A stretch of 5,884 nt of DNA, from NCBI GenBank assembly GCA_015222115.1, contig JADFUO010000027.1:1-5884 (forward strand). Reading direction: 5' to 3'. Positions within the stretch are counted from its first letter, which is position 1, and the number at the start of each line of letters is the position of its first letter. The translations under genes were made by a program, and so were the position numbers. Positions 1-5,884 of the stretch are shown one piece after another. The notes under the pieces are model-generated. The model was not told where the DNA came from and made no database searches. It worked only from the letters and a program-made list of their open reading frames with translations. The DNA is from Bacteroidota bacterium (GTDB taxonomy: Bacteria; Bacteroidota; Bacteroidia; Bacteroidales; JADFUO01).

Positions 1-521
1 GCATCAATATTCAGTTCTTCATCGCCTTGTTGTATAATAATAAAATAGATATAGTTTCCGCTTTCAGTAATTATTTCTGCATTATACTCAGAAAGCAGTT
101 TGGTATTAAATTTCTTTTTAGAAGTGATAAAAAACCTCACGTAGAAATTTTTTTCTTTCAGTTTGTTAATAATTTCAGCGGAAAAATCGCCCCAGGGCTT
201 TACTTTGACGAGTTCTTTATGGGCAGCAGCAAGTTCTTGTTGCAATACCTCTAATTCCTCTTGCTTTTGTATTATTTCTTCAATAATTTTCAATCCGTCA
301 GAATCAGGACAGTTATTTTTTTTCTCTGTTTCGCGTTTTTCCAGGGACTTAATTATTTTATCAATGCGACTTACTAATTGATATTTTTCCCTGATATCAT
401 CACTGATTTCAGTTTCTTTCTCAATTACATGAAGCACACCAAGCTGTTGTAAATCTTTCAGAAAATCATCGTATTCCTTATGAAAAACAAGGAAAGAATA
501 TTTTTGCATCGGTATTATCAT
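1..521 (-). CDS. atpI: V/A-type ATPase subunit I, N-terminal part (truncated by window edge)
   Basis: This is the beginning of the membrane/stator subunit (also called NtpI, equivalent to eukaryotic subunit a). In this family the N-terminal cytoplasmic arm contacts the peripheral stalks and the C-terminal membrane domain forms the ion path beside the K ring. I translated 173 uninterrupted codons from an ATG at 521-519; the reading frame runs off the window at position 1. The protein opens MIIPMQKYSFLVFHKEYDDF, followed by a LGVLHV segment, which is typical of the family. Residues about 45-110 are rich in Glu, Lys, Leu and Ile and look like coiled coil. A KPWGDF motif follows at about residues 115-120, as in Bacteroidota and Chlamydia-type subunit I. 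No membrane helix is reached yet. The start overlaps the atpD stop as ATGA and has a strong ribosome-binding site. A second in-frame Met lies four codons downstream (509-507). The identification is firm; ion specificity cannot be judged from this part. Confidence 0.92.
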   Translation of the reverse strand, partial: MIIPMQKYSFLVFHKEYDDFLKDLQQLGVLHVIEKETEISDDIREKYQLVSRIDKIIKSLEKRETEKKNNCPDSDGLKIIEEIIQKQEELEVLQQELAAAHKELVKVKPWGDFSAEIINKLKEKNFYVRFFITSKKKFNTKLLSEYNAEIITESGNYIYFIIIQQGDEELNID

Positions 522-1123
522 CTGGTTACCTCCAATTGTTGTTGCTGACGGTTTTTAATAATTTTCTGTGACGATTTTGACAGGTTTTCTTCATCCTCCA
601 GAAAGCGTTTGATCTTTCTTATTGCATCTTCATAACCGGGAATTTGAACTTTTTCATACAGATTTACTTTTTGTGTTGTTTTTCTTCTTGCATGATCGAG
701 CAATTCCATCTTTCTGTTAAAAAACTCCCTTTCTATTACAATCTCCGCTAATTCTTTTACAATTGAAATTCCTTCAGGAAACCATTTTGGATTATCGAAC
801 AAACTGAAATCATCAGTCCGAAAAATTACTTCTTCTAAAACAGGTGTTTTTACACCTGCAATTTTCTTTGTCATTGTTTTTACATCATCAATTGTAATTA
901 GATTTGTATTAAATTCATTCCAAATGCCCGGTGTTAAAGTGTATGCCTGTATTCTTTGAGATAATTTTTCATCTAATTCTTTTACCTTGTTTTTTGCTTT
1001 TTTTACTTCCATACGTAATGCTGTTTCCTTATTTTTTATTACAGGAAGTGCATTAAGCCTCATATTCAGTTGTTTATTAAGGCTTTGCAAAGCTGTTTTA
1101 TTGTATTGAAATTTTATTGCCAT
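518..1123 (-). CDS. atpD: V/A-type ATPase subunit D (central rotor stalk)
   Basis: Subunit D (NtpD) is the long coiled-coil rotor shaft that turns inside the A3B3 head and couples ATP hydrolysis or synthesis to rotation of the membrane ring. The 201-residue length fits the family. An N-terminal helical segment carries LNALPVIKNKETALRMEV (about residues 23-40), matching the family's LP.LK.KE..L pattern. A short central region has NPKWFPEG at about 111-118. The C-terminal helix contains RRKTTQKVNLYEKVQIPG (146-163), the counterpart of the conserved RR..NALE segment, then IKRFLEDEEN. The start ATG gives MAIKFQYNKTALQ, the expected N-terminus. There is no Shine-Dalgarno sequence; the leader is instead one arm of the inverted repeat that flanks the GxxExxY gene. 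The stop overlaps the atpI start as ATGA, implying translational coupling. The gene is normally close behind atpB, but here two extra genes intervene. Confidence 0.93.
   Translation of the reverse strand: MAIKFQYNKTALQSLNKQLNMRLNALPVIKNKETALRMEVKKAKNKVKELDEKLSQRIQAYTLTPGIWNEFNTNLITIDDVKTMTKKIAGVKTPVLEEVIFRTDDFSLFDNPKWFPEGISIVKELAEIVIEREFFNRKMELLDHARRKTTQKVNLYEKVQIPGYEDAIRKIKRFLEDEENLSKSSQKIIKNRQQQQLEVTR
528..533 (-). promoter_or_regulatory. Strong Shine-Dalgarno sequence for atpI
   Basis: The minus strand reads GGAGGT here (TGGAGGT including 534), six bases before the atpI ATG at 521-519. It lies inside the last codons of atpD. It supports the upstream ATG over the second Met four codons later. 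The starts of atpA, atpB, atpD and the stress-protein gene show nothing comparable, so this site stands out within the operon. Confidence 0.75.
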
Positions 1124-1124
1124 T

Positions 1125-1147
1125 TTTAGACACTAATTTTCACTAAT
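1125..1147 (+). repeat. Left arm of inverted repeat around the GxxExxY gene
   Basis: The core tagacactaatttTcactaat differs from the reverse complement of the right arm (1549-1570) only by one extra T. Each arm carries the heptamer cactaat twice, separated by two or three bases. Similarity resumes after a short insertion as aacacaa (1154-1160), which encodes the last residues of the GxxExxY protein, so the repeat may run into the coding region. The arm lies in the 26-bp gap between the GxxExxY stop and the atpD start and therefore forms the atpD leader. Confidence 0.85.
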
Positions 1148-1149
1148 AT

Positions 1150-1524
1150 TTATAACACAACTCTTTTATAATTTAGACTATCTTCTCCAAAGTTAACCAA
1201 TAATCCTAACTTTAGTTTTGAAGTAGCAATATAATTCAATGTTTGTTTTATATGGCTATTTGTTAAAGATTCTATTGCTTTTACTTCCAAAATTATTTTA
1301 TCAAATACAACAAAATCAGCGAAATAATGATGTGGTAAAATTATATCCTTATACTTAATTATATATATTTTTTCTCTTGAATAGGGAAAATTATTATTTG
1401 AAAATTCATGTTCCAGTGCATCTTTATAAATCACCTCATTATGTCCCTTGCCCAAAATATTATGGACTTCCATACATATACCTATAATCTTGTACGATTC
1501 ATCTTTATAAATTAACTTATTCAT
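1150..1524 (-). CDS. GxxExxY family protein (PD-(D/E)XK nuclease-like)
   Basis: This 124-residue protein belongs to the GxxExxY family, which is classed with the PD-(D/E)XK nuclease superfamily; its cellular role is not established. The signature is present as GHNEVIY (residues 27-33), after the typical opening in which VHNILGKG precedes it. A nuclease-like core is visible: Asp70 in YFADFVVF, then Glu80 and Lys82 in IILEVKA, giving D-x9-E-x-K, followed by a helix with Gln94 and Tyr98 (QTLNYI). The end, NFGEDSLNYKRVVL, is also typical, so the gene looks complete and intact at normal length. The ATG has a GGAG only three bases upstream, which is close for a ribosome-binding site. The gene is bounded by inverted repeats and has no evident connection to the ATPase, so it is probably a passenger. 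Nuclease activity is inferred from the motif only. Confidence 0.88.
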   Translation of the reverse strand: MNKLIYKDESYKIIGICMEVHNILGKGHNEVIYKDALEHEFSNNNFPYSREKIYIIKYKDIILPHHYFADFVVFDKIILEVKAIESLTNSHIKQTLNYIATSKLKLGLLVNFGEDSLNYKRVVL

Positions 1525-1548
1525 ATTCTCCAGCTTAAATTTGTGTTA

Positions 1549-1570
1549 ATTAGTGAAATTAGTGTCTAAA
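1549..1570 (-). repeat. Right arm of inverted repeat around the GxxExxY gene
   Basis: Read on the minus strand the arm contains TAGACACTAATTTCACTAAT, matching the left arm at 1125-1147 apart from one missing T. Similarity continues inward as taacacaa (to 1541) before the GxxExxY start. The arm contains the stop codon of the stress-protein gene (1566-1568), so that gene's present 3' end lies within repeat sequence. Confidence 0.85.
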
Positions 1571-2684
1571 CCGGAAAAATAAGCATAGGTATCTTTTCGG
1601 TTGAAACTAATTTTTCAAAATTAGACGGATAAAATAATTTATAAAACAAGGATCTTTTGGGTTTTGAAAATGAGATAATGTCTATATTGTTTTTTTCTAT
1701 AAATTCATCAAAACCTTTTATTATATTACTGCTTTTAAATACTTTGCATACTATTTTATGTTCACTATATTCTTTTGTTAGTAATTGATTCAATTTATCA
1801 ACCTTGTTTTGTTTGTATGGGTCATTATGAATATCAATATGAATACAATGTATTTCCTTATCAAAAGGTGACATAATTTTAAGCAACTTGTTTAGCGATG
1901 AATTATCTGCCTCGTTAAAATTTGTTGCATACATAATATTAATTTTTTTAATATCCTGGCAAGTTGCAGATTTGGGAATTGTCAACACAGGGAAACGTGT
2001 GTTATCAATCACCTTTGTTGTTACACTACCGATAAAAACACTCTTTTTTTCATCCTTTCCTTTTGGGCCCATTATAACCACATCTGGTTTATATTTTTCA
2101 CTTATATTAACAATTACGTTTTCCGGCCTCCCTTTTAGCAGCGAGTAATGTATTTTTGCTTTTAATAGATTCTCAACAGGAATATGTTTCTTTAAATTAT
2201 TACTGAACTTTAGCAAACTATTTTGTGCTTTACTAAATGCTTCTTCCGATACATATTTAGCATGTCTTTCCCATGATGTTGTATGTTTTTTGGGGCCTGT
2301 TTCGCTAGGGTCATTGTAAACATAAAGGAAATTTATTTCCGCATTTATTTTTTCGGCTATTCCTACAGCAAATTTACAGGCATTTATTGAATATTCGGAA
2401 AAGTCAATAGGAACAAGAATTTTTTTCATGTCTTTAACAGAACTGTCTTGCTCTATTTTATCTAAATCATATTCCTTGTGAATTTGCAATAACACTTTTA
2501 TTGCTTTCTCGGTTTCGTTTGCTCTGACTTTCAACTTTATTCCTTGCGGAATGTTGCTGTTTGTAGTTTTAAAACCTTCATCGGTAAGAAAACATTCAAT
2601 ACCTTCAAATTCAAACTTTTCTTTTACAAAGCAACCTACATGCGATTTTTTAAATGTTACGATTGTTACTAATAAATTTTCCAA
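1566..2684 (-). CDS. DUF2007-like/tandem universal stress protein
   Basis: This 372-residue soluble protein has three parts. Residues 1-70 resemble DUF2007, a small putative signal-transducing domain: a strand (LLVTIVTF), a helix, EGIECFLTDEGF, then GIKLKVRANETEKAIKVLL. Residues 87-238 form a full USP domain beginning KKILVPIDFSE, with Asp94 and the ATP-binding pattern Gly206-x2-Gly209-x9-Gly219-Ser220. Residues 246-372 form a second USP fold that lacks these glycines (SFSKPKRS at 338-345) and has probably lost nucleotide binding. Tandem USP proteins usually act as stress-responsive nucleotide-binding or regulatory proteins; no target is known here. I see no signal peptide or membrane segment. 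The apparent start is TTG: there is no upstream ATG, and the first internal ATG (codon 86, 2429-2427) would discard the DUF2007-like part. The gene lies 21 bp after atpB, so it is probably co-transcribed. A regulatory link to the ATPase is inference from position only. Confidence 0.85.
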   Translation of the reverse strand: MENLLVTIVTFKKSHVGCFVKEKFEFEGIECFLTDEGFKTTNSNIPQGIKLKVRANETEKAIKVLLQIHKEYDLDKIEQDSSVKDMKKILVPIDFSEYSINACKFAVGIAEKINAEINFLYVYNDPSETGPKKHTTSWERHAKYVSEEAFSKAQNSLLKFSNNLKKHIPVENLLKAKIHYSLLKGRPENVIVNISEKYKPDVVIMGPKGKDEKKSVFIGSVTTKVIDNTRFPVLTIPKSATCQDIKKINIMYATNFNEADNSSLNKLLKIMSPFDKEIHCIHIDIHNDPYKQNKVDKLNQLLTKEYSEHKIVCKVFKSSNIIKGFDEFIEKNNIDIISFSKPKRSLFYKLFYPSNFEKLVSTEKIPMLIFPV

Positions 2685-2705
2685 AATATTATTGTTAATA
2701 ATTCG

Positions 2706-4034
2706 TTAATTTTCCTTTCTTTTTCCGTATTTTTCAACAAATTCTGATTTTATACCAATTTCGGCAACTGAGAAATATTTATTTAATAATTCCCAGGCTG
2801 TATTGATCATTGCTTCAATTTCTATGTTTACATCTATAGCAAGCAGTTTATCCGAATATTCTTTCGCAAATTTCATGGTTCTTTCATCGTAATCAGTCAG
2901 GTCGAAACCATTTTCCAACTTTGTTTTTGCATTTGCAGCATCAGCATAAAGCCGGATTGCTGCATTCATAACCTGCGGATGGTCTTCTCGTGTTTTTTTT
3001 CCGATAACAAGTTGCTTTAATCGCGACAAACTACGGAAGGGGTCAATAATCACCTTTCCAATATCCGTATCTCTACGCAGAAATAATTGCCCTTCGGTAA
3101 TATAACCCGTATTGTCGGGAATTGCATGTGTAATATCACCGCCCGATAATGTTGTAACTGCAATAATTGTTATTGATCCCCCACTCGGGAATTGTACTGC
3201 TTTTTCGTAAAGCCTTGCCAAATCGCTGTAAAGCGAACCGGGCATACTGTCTTTTGACGGAATTTGGTCCATCCGGTTGGAGACTATACTTAAAGCATCA
3301 GCGTAAAGTGTCATATCTGTTAAAAGAACCAGAACGTTCTGGTTTTTTTCTGCGGCAAAATATTCTGCGGCAGTTAAAGCCATATCAGGAACAAGAAGCC
3401 GTTCAACAGGCGGGTCTTCGGTTGTATTCACAAAACTTATAATACGGTCGAGTGCTCCGGCATTTTCGAAAATGTTTTTAAAGAATAAATAATCATCGTT
3501 TGTAAGTCCCATTCCTCCAAGTATGATTTTATCGGCTTTTGCACGCAGGGCAACCATTGCCATAACCTGATTGTAAGGCTGGTCGGGATCGGCAAAGAAA
3601 GGGATTTTTTGCCCTGTAACAATTGTATTGTTCAGGTCAATTCCTGCTATGCCTGTGGCAATAAGTTCAGAAGGCTGTTTTCTTCTTACGGGATTTACCG
3701 ATGGCCCTCCAATTTCCACTGCCTTACCATCAACTTCAGGCCCTCCATCAATGGGTTGTCCGTAAGCATTGAAGAACCTTCCGCTCAATTCATCACTTAC
3801 CGACAGTTTGGGTGCATGGCCCAGAAATATTACTTCTGCATTTGTCGGAATACCTTCTGTTCCTGAAAATATTTGCAGGGTTATCAAATCTCCTTGTATT
3901 TTAACCACCTGTGCCAGCCTGCCATTTACAGTTGCCATTTCTTCATAACCCACACCATCGGCATGTAACGAGCATGTTGCTTTTGTGATATGATTTACTT
4001 TAGTGTGTATTTTTTGAAAAGCTGTTGTTTCCAT
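2706..4034 (-). CDS. atpB: V/A-type ATPase subunit B (non-catalytic nucleotide-binding)
   Basis: Subunit B (NtpB) alternates with A in the hexameric A3B3 head and contributes to the catalytic interface without hydrolysing ATP itself. The 442-residue length fits the family. The beta-barrel N-terminus includes GRLAQVVKIQGDLITLQIF (38-56). SGRFFNAYGQPIDGGP (84-99) and NPVRRKQPSELIATGIAGID (114-133) are strongly conserved family segments. Where subunit A has a Walker A loop, B has FADPDQPYNQ (147-156), with no GxxxxGKT, which identifies the non-catalytic paralogue. Later landmarks are LLTDMTLYADAL (237-248), PGSLYSDLARLYE (265-277) and the ITHAIPDNTGYITEGQ segment (301-316). The ATG gives METTAFQKIHTKVNHITKA; there is no Shine-Dalgarno sequence, only an A-rich leader containing the end of a heptamer repeat run. 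The gene follows atpA by 44 bp and precedes the stress-protein gene by 21 bp. Confidence 0.96.
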   Translation of the reverse strand: METTAFQKIHTKVNHITKATCSLHADGVGYEEMATVNGRLAQVVKIQGDLITLQIFSGTEGIPTNAEVIFLGHAPKLSVSDELSGRFFNAYGQPIDGGPEVDGKAVEIGGPSVNPVRRKQPSELIATGIAGIDLNNTIVTGQKIPFFADPDQPYNQVMAMVALRAKADKIILGGMGLTNDDYLFFKNIFENAGALDRIISFVNTTEDPPVERLLVPDMALTAAEYFAAEKNQNVLVLLTDMTLYADALSIVSNRMDQIPSKDSMPGSLYSDLARLYEKAVQFPSGGSITIIAVTTLSGGDITHAIPDNTGYITEGQLFLRRDTDIGKVIIDPFRSLSRLKQLVIGKKTREDHPQVMNAAIRLYADAANAKTKLENGFDLTDYDERTMKFAKEYSDKLLAIDVNIEIEAMINTAWELLNKYFSVAEIGIKSEFVEKYGKRKEN

Positions 4035-4040
4035 CTTTTT

Positions 4041-4103
4041 GATTTACGATTTTTGATTTACGATTTTACTTCAGACTTCTAACTTCGGACTTCCGACTTT
4101 AAT
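4041..4103. repeat. Degenerate 7-bp repeat array across the atpA/atpB junction
   Basis: Read on the plus strand, nine successive heptamers fit a 7-base period. Four are of the GATTTNN type (for example GATTTAC at 4041 and again at 4055) and the next five are of the CTTCNNA type (for example CTTCGGA at 4083 and CTTCCGA at 4090), the last being CTTTAAT. The first four also form a 14-bp unit, TTTTGATTTACGAT, occurring twice at 4037-4050 and 4051-4064. The array fills almost the whole gap between atpA and atpB. It also covers the atpA TAG stop (4079-4081) and encodes its last seven residues or so (LKSEVRS). Its function is unknown. Confidence 0.75.
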
Positions 4104-5863
4104 TCGTCAATCATAATTCTTTCATTAATAATTTCCTGTAATTCTTTCTCAAATTTATTGAACTTCTCCGACTTAAATTCAGAATAATTTATTTGTTTGA
4201 AAACATTTATAATTCTTTTAAAGTATGAATTTACTTCTTCGAATGTTTCAAATTTTAAATTTGCTTTATAAACATCAAGCACTTTATTCATCATGTATTG
4301 CTGTCGTTTGATGGATGTTGAGGCATCAATTTTGTCAAAAGCATCTTGTTGAAGTATAACGAAATCAATAACCTCTGATTTCCAGAATATCTGATGATAA
4401 TCAATTGGCACTCCATCATCTCCCAATATATTTATCTGCTCATAAGCTTCATTCCCTCTGATAAGGATATTTTTTGCCAGCATTATATTATCAACCCAAT
4501 CGGGTGAAATATTTTTTTTGACAAATTCCTGAAATTCGGGATATTCAATATATTTCGAATAACTGTCAACAGCATCAATAGCCGGGTATCTTTTGCTGTC
4601 GGCACGATCCTGCGAAAGGGCGTAAAAACATCGTGCCGCCTTTTTGGTTGACTCAGATACAGGTTCTTTCAGGTTACCTCCTGCCGGCGAAACAGTTCCG
4701 ATAAATGTTACGGAACCGGTTTTCCCATTATTGAGATAAACGAAGCCTGCACGAGCATAGAAATTTGAAATAATTGCCGGCAGGTCCATCGGGTACGCAT
4801 CAGGCCCGGGCAGTTCTTCCATTCTGTTCGACATTTCGCGTAATGCCTGCGCCCAGCGTGATGTTGAATCGGCAAGTAATAAAATTTTTAAGCCCATTGA
4901 GCGATAATACTCAGCAATTGTCATTGCTGAATAAACAGATGCTTCACGGGCGGCAACCGGCATGTTCGAGGTATTCGCAATTATAGTTGTTCGTTCAATT
5001 AATTTTCTGCCTGTTCGCGGGTCATCCAACTTAGGAAATTCGGCAAAAATCTCTACTACTTCATTAGCACGTTCCCCACAGGCAGCAATAATGATCATAT
5101 CGGCATCGGCTTGTTTTGAAAGTGCGTGTTGCAATACGGTTTTACCTGTTCCAAACGGTCCCGGTATAAAACCTGTCCCTCCTTCTACAATGGGATTCAG
5201 GCTGTCAATTACCCTGATACCTGTTTCCATGAGGACAAACGGACGTGGTTTTTCTTTGTATGCTTTTATTGGAATTTTCACGGGCCATTTCTGAACCATG
5301 CTGACAGGGACTTCATTATTATCTGTATCAATTAAAACAGCAATAGTATCGTTAATTTTATATTCACCCTGTTCAGCAATGCTCTTTATTGTGAAAGTTC
5401 CTTCAAATTTAAAAGGTACCATAATTTTATGAGGTATCCAGTTTTCTTTAACTTCGCCAAGCCATGAACCCGGAACAACAGTATCACCTTTTTTTGCTAT
5501 GGGTTTAAATTCCCAAAGTTTATCATCTTCGAGTGCGGGTGTATAATCACCTTTTTTCAGGAAAATTCCTTCCATTTTATCAAGGTCGTGTTGCAGTCCG
5601 TCGAAGTTTTTCGACAAGATACCCGGTCCGAGTGTTGCTTCCAGCATGTGACCGGTAAATTCCACTTCTGTGCCTGGTTTTAAACCCCTTGTGCTTTCAA
5701 ATACCTGGACATAAGTATTTTTTCCGCTAATTCTAATAACCTCTGCCATTAGTTTTACATCACTCATTTTGATATAACAAATCTCGTTTTGAGAAACCGG
5801 CCCGTCAACCTCAACAATTACAAGGTTAGCTATAATACCTGTAACTTTACCTTTTGTACTCAT
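4079..5863 (-). CDS. atpA: V/A-type ATPase subunit A (catalytic)
   Basis: Subunit A (NtpA) is the catalytic subunit of the rotary ATPase head in the cytoplasm. It hydrolyses or makes ATP while driving or using ion movement through the membrane sector. The 594-residue length is normal. The N-terminal barrel (GKVTGIIANLVIVEVDG, 5-21) is followed by the bulge region found only in A subunits (about 110-190, including PGSWLGEV at 131-138). The Walker A loop is GPFGTGKT (235-242), with Lys241. The catalytic glutamate is Glu264 in ACGERANE, Walker B is LLLADSTSRW (328-337) with Asp332, and ELPGPDAYPMDL (350-361) and SPAGGNLKEPV (392-402) also match. All key catalytic residues are present, so the enzyme should be active. 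The ATG has no Shine-Dalgarno sequence, only an A/T-rich leader. It is the first gene in the window; only 21 bases lie upstream, so the promoter and any preceding subunit genes are not visible. The last codons lie in a 7-bp repeat array. Confidence 0.97.
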   Translation of the reverse strand: MSTKGKVTGIIANLVIVEVDGPVSQNEICYIKMSDVKLMAEVIRISGKNTYVQVFESTRGLKPGTEVEFTGHMLEATLGPGILSKNFDGLQHDLDKMEGIFLKKGDYTPALEDDKLWEFKPIAKKGDTVVPGSWLGEVKENWIPHKIMVPFKFEGTFTIKSIAEQGEYKINDTIAVLIDTDNNEVPVSMVQKWPVKIPIKAYKEKPRPFVLMETGIRVIDSLNPIVEGGTGFIPGPFGTGKTVLQHALSKQADADMIIIAACGERANEVVEIFAEFPKLDDPRTGRKLIERTTIIANTSNMPVAAREASVYSAMTIAEYYRSMGLKILLLADSTSRWAQALREMSNRMEELPGPDAYPMDLPAIISNFYARAGFVYLNNGKTGSVTFIGTVSPAGGNLKEPVSESTKKAARCFYALSQDRADSKRYPAIDAVDSYSKYIEYPEFQEFVKKNISPDWVDNIMLAKNILIRGNEAYEQINILGDDGVPIDYHQIFWKSEVIDFVILQQDAFDKIDASTSIKRQQYMMNKVLDVYKANLKFETFEEVNSYFKRIINVFKQINYSEFKSEKFNKFEKELQEIINERIMIDELKSEVRS

Positions 5864-5884
5864 ATATTTTTAATGTTTCGTGAC

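Larger units (their letters stand above)
1125..1570. mobile_element. Putative inverted-repeat-bounded GxxExxY cassette
   Basis: A unit of about 446 bp consists of one small PD-(D/E)XK-like gene between near-perfect inverted repeats of 23 and 22 bp. The outer edges touch the neighbouring genes: the right arm includes the TAG stop of the stress-protein gene (1566-1568) and the left arm ends one base before the atpD start codon. It sits between genes of an operon whose B and D genes are usually close together. These points suggest insertion of a compact element. I see no transposase and no clear target-site duplication, so mobility is inferred, and an alternative is a repeat-bounded regulatory or selfish gene unit spread by homologous recombination. 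Confidence 0.5.

Noticed and set aside
1125..1147. Possible terminator hairpin in the repeat arm.
   Set aside because: Each arm holds direct copies of cactaat, not a local inverted repeat; pairing is possible only between arms about 400 bases apart, and there is no GC-rich stem with a T run.
1119..1575. Target-site duplication flanking the inverted-repeat unit.
   Set aside because: The bases just outside the arms (gccat on the left, ccgga on the right) do not match directly, so no duplication can be claimed.
1150..2684. Low G+C of the two inserted genes as evidence of horizontal transfer.
   Set aside because: The neighbouring atpD and atpI are about as A/T-rich by eye, and only the highly conserved atpA and atpB look richer in G+C, so composition does not separate the insert.
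3167..3442. Plus-strand open frame opposite atpB.
   Set aside because: It lies wholly opposite a strongly conserved gene, its translation resembles no known family, and it is best explained as an antisense shadow. The same applies to the other plus-strand frames opposite atpA, atpB, the stress-protein gene and atpI.
5864..5884. Possible tail of an upstream gene: minus strand GTCACGAAACAT followed by TAA just before atpA.
   Set aside because: Only four codons would be visible, so no frame or product can be supported, although an upstream ATPase-operon gene ending here is plausible.

Overview
The window holds a V/A-type (rotary, vacuolar-like) ATPase operon, entirely on the minus strand. The low G+C content, the mostly absent Shine-Dalgarno sequences and the A-B-D-I subunit order suggest a member of the Bacteroidota. 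This is inferred from gene style; no rRNA or other lineage marker is present.

In transcription order (right to left): atpA, catalytic subunit A (5863-4079); atpB, nucleotide-binding regulatory subunit B (4034-2706); a 372-residue universal stress protein with an extra N-terminal domain (2684-1566); a small PD-(D/E)XK-like GxxExxY protein (1524-1150); atpD, central-stalk subunit D (1123-518); and the first 173 codons of atpI, the membrane/stator subunit I (521 to beyond position 1). No gap exceeds about 45 bp, so all six genes could be co-transcribed. The promoter must lie beyond the right edge. The E and K subunits, and any other stalk genes, are not in the window.

A and B form the nucleotide-binding head, D is the rotor shaft inside it, and I links the stator to the membrane ring. 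Two non-ATPase genes interrupt the usual B-to-D adjacency. The stress protein combines a DUF2007-like N-terminus, one USP domain with an intact ATP-binding motif and one degenerate USP domain. The GxxExxY gene is enclosed by a near-perfect 22/23-bp inverted repeat. One arm overlaps the stress-protein stop codon and the other ends just before the atpD start, so the gene looks like a compact cassette inserted into the operon.

Other unusual points are a run of nine degenerate 7-bp repeats across the atpA stop codon and the A/B gap, an apparent TTG start for the stress protein in the same frame as atpB, and an ATGA overlap with a strong ribosome-binding site at the D/I junction.
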